Source of the DNA: JAZDJJ01 sp043804035
Lineage (GTDB): Bacteria; Bacteroidota; Bacteroidia; Palsa-948
Direction of reading: 5' to 3'
Length of the DNA: 23,399 nucleotides
NCBI GenBank assembly: GCA_043804035.1
Contig: JAZDJJ010000170.1
Coordinates: forward strand, 1 to 23,399
A program made the position numbers and the translations under genes. Shown here piece by piece: positions 23,260 to 23,399 of this stretch; the first letter of the stretch is position 1; every line of letters starts with the position of its first letter. The notes beneath the pieces are model-generated. The model was given only the letters and a program-made list of their open reading frames with translations. It was not told the origin of the DNA and did not search any database.

Positions 23260-23399
23260 GGGCAGTTCTAAAAATTGAACTCGTCATTGCGACTGCGAGG
23301 CACGAAGCAGGAAGCAATCTCTATTTCTACATGAAAAAACAGATTGCTTCAGTCGTTCCTCCTTCGCAATGACGTTTATTTGTATTTTTAGAACTGCCC
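23260..23399. mobile_element. MITE-like element with 16-bp terminal inverted repeats
   Basis: The ends are GGGCAGTTCTAAAAAT (23260-23275) and its exact inverse (23384-23399, the last base of the window). Inner arms also pair: CGTCATTGCGA...AAGCAATCT on the left against AGATTGCTT...TCGCAATGACG on the right. It is 140 bp with no coding capacity. The inner CGTCATTGCGA...GAAGCAATCT motif is, from memory, a very widespread intergenic repeat. TATATAA precedes the left end; the right flank is outside the window, so a target duplication cannot be checked. Confidence 0.8.

Overview
The window comes from a low-GC member of the Bacteroidota. Four things point there: a secreted protein whose C-terminus matches the T9SS type B (CHU_C / gliding-motility) sorting domain, a bacterial group II geranylgeranylglyceryl-phosphate synthase, Bacteroidota-style promoter boxes (TTG...TAnnTTTG), and gene starts preceded by A-rich sequence rather than Shine-Dalgarno (SD) motifs. 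I see no rRNA, tRNA, CRISPR array, transposase or phage gene.

Layout. 1-2867 (minus strand) holds fumC and prfB; prfB needs a classic +1 programmed frameshift at an in-frame TGA. 2888-7505 is an accessory block: a two-gene restriction-modification operon (putative endonuclease plus an adenine methylase fused to a half-specificity domain), a DUF4258/DUF2283 toxin-antitoxin-like pair flanked by fragments of other small genes, a 7-bp tandem repeat and a multi-armed palindrome. 7506-10676 is a divergent pair: a U32-family protein (TrhP-like) and a 612-aa conserved protein of unclear function. 10894-11901 is a secreted MORN/YwqK-repeat protein. 12128-14387 carries rpsF-rpsR-rplI behind a structured leader, followed by the GGGP synthase. 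14657-19411 (minus strand) is a tight operon mtaB-lgt-suhB-nfeD: tRNA thiomethylation, lipoprotein lipidation, an inositol-phosphatase-family enzyme and a membrane ClpP-class protease. 19746-22487 is the large T9SS-exported protein, followed by a 209-aa unknown and a palindromic MITE-like element at the window end.

The most interesting signal lies between the genes. An AT-rich dispersed repeat has three long copies (about 107-119 bp) and three short or truncated copies. Its conserved end reads TATGTACGTTTG, which contains the Bacteroidota -7 box TAnnTTTG, and in five of six copies this end points at a gene start (prfB, the R-M operon, the toxin-antitoxin pair, the MORN gene, the T9SS gene). 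Two copies bracket the R-M operon in direct orientation and a third sits on the broken 5' side of the toxin-antitoxin locus. The repeat may therefore act as a mobile promoter and as a recombination seam for accessory genes. At least three further intergenic palindromic or MITE-like elements are present.

Most genes belong to known families. The repeat family, the unusual R-M pair, the 612-aa protein and the folded rpsF leader deserve follow-up. All family calls were made by reading the sequence; no database search was run.
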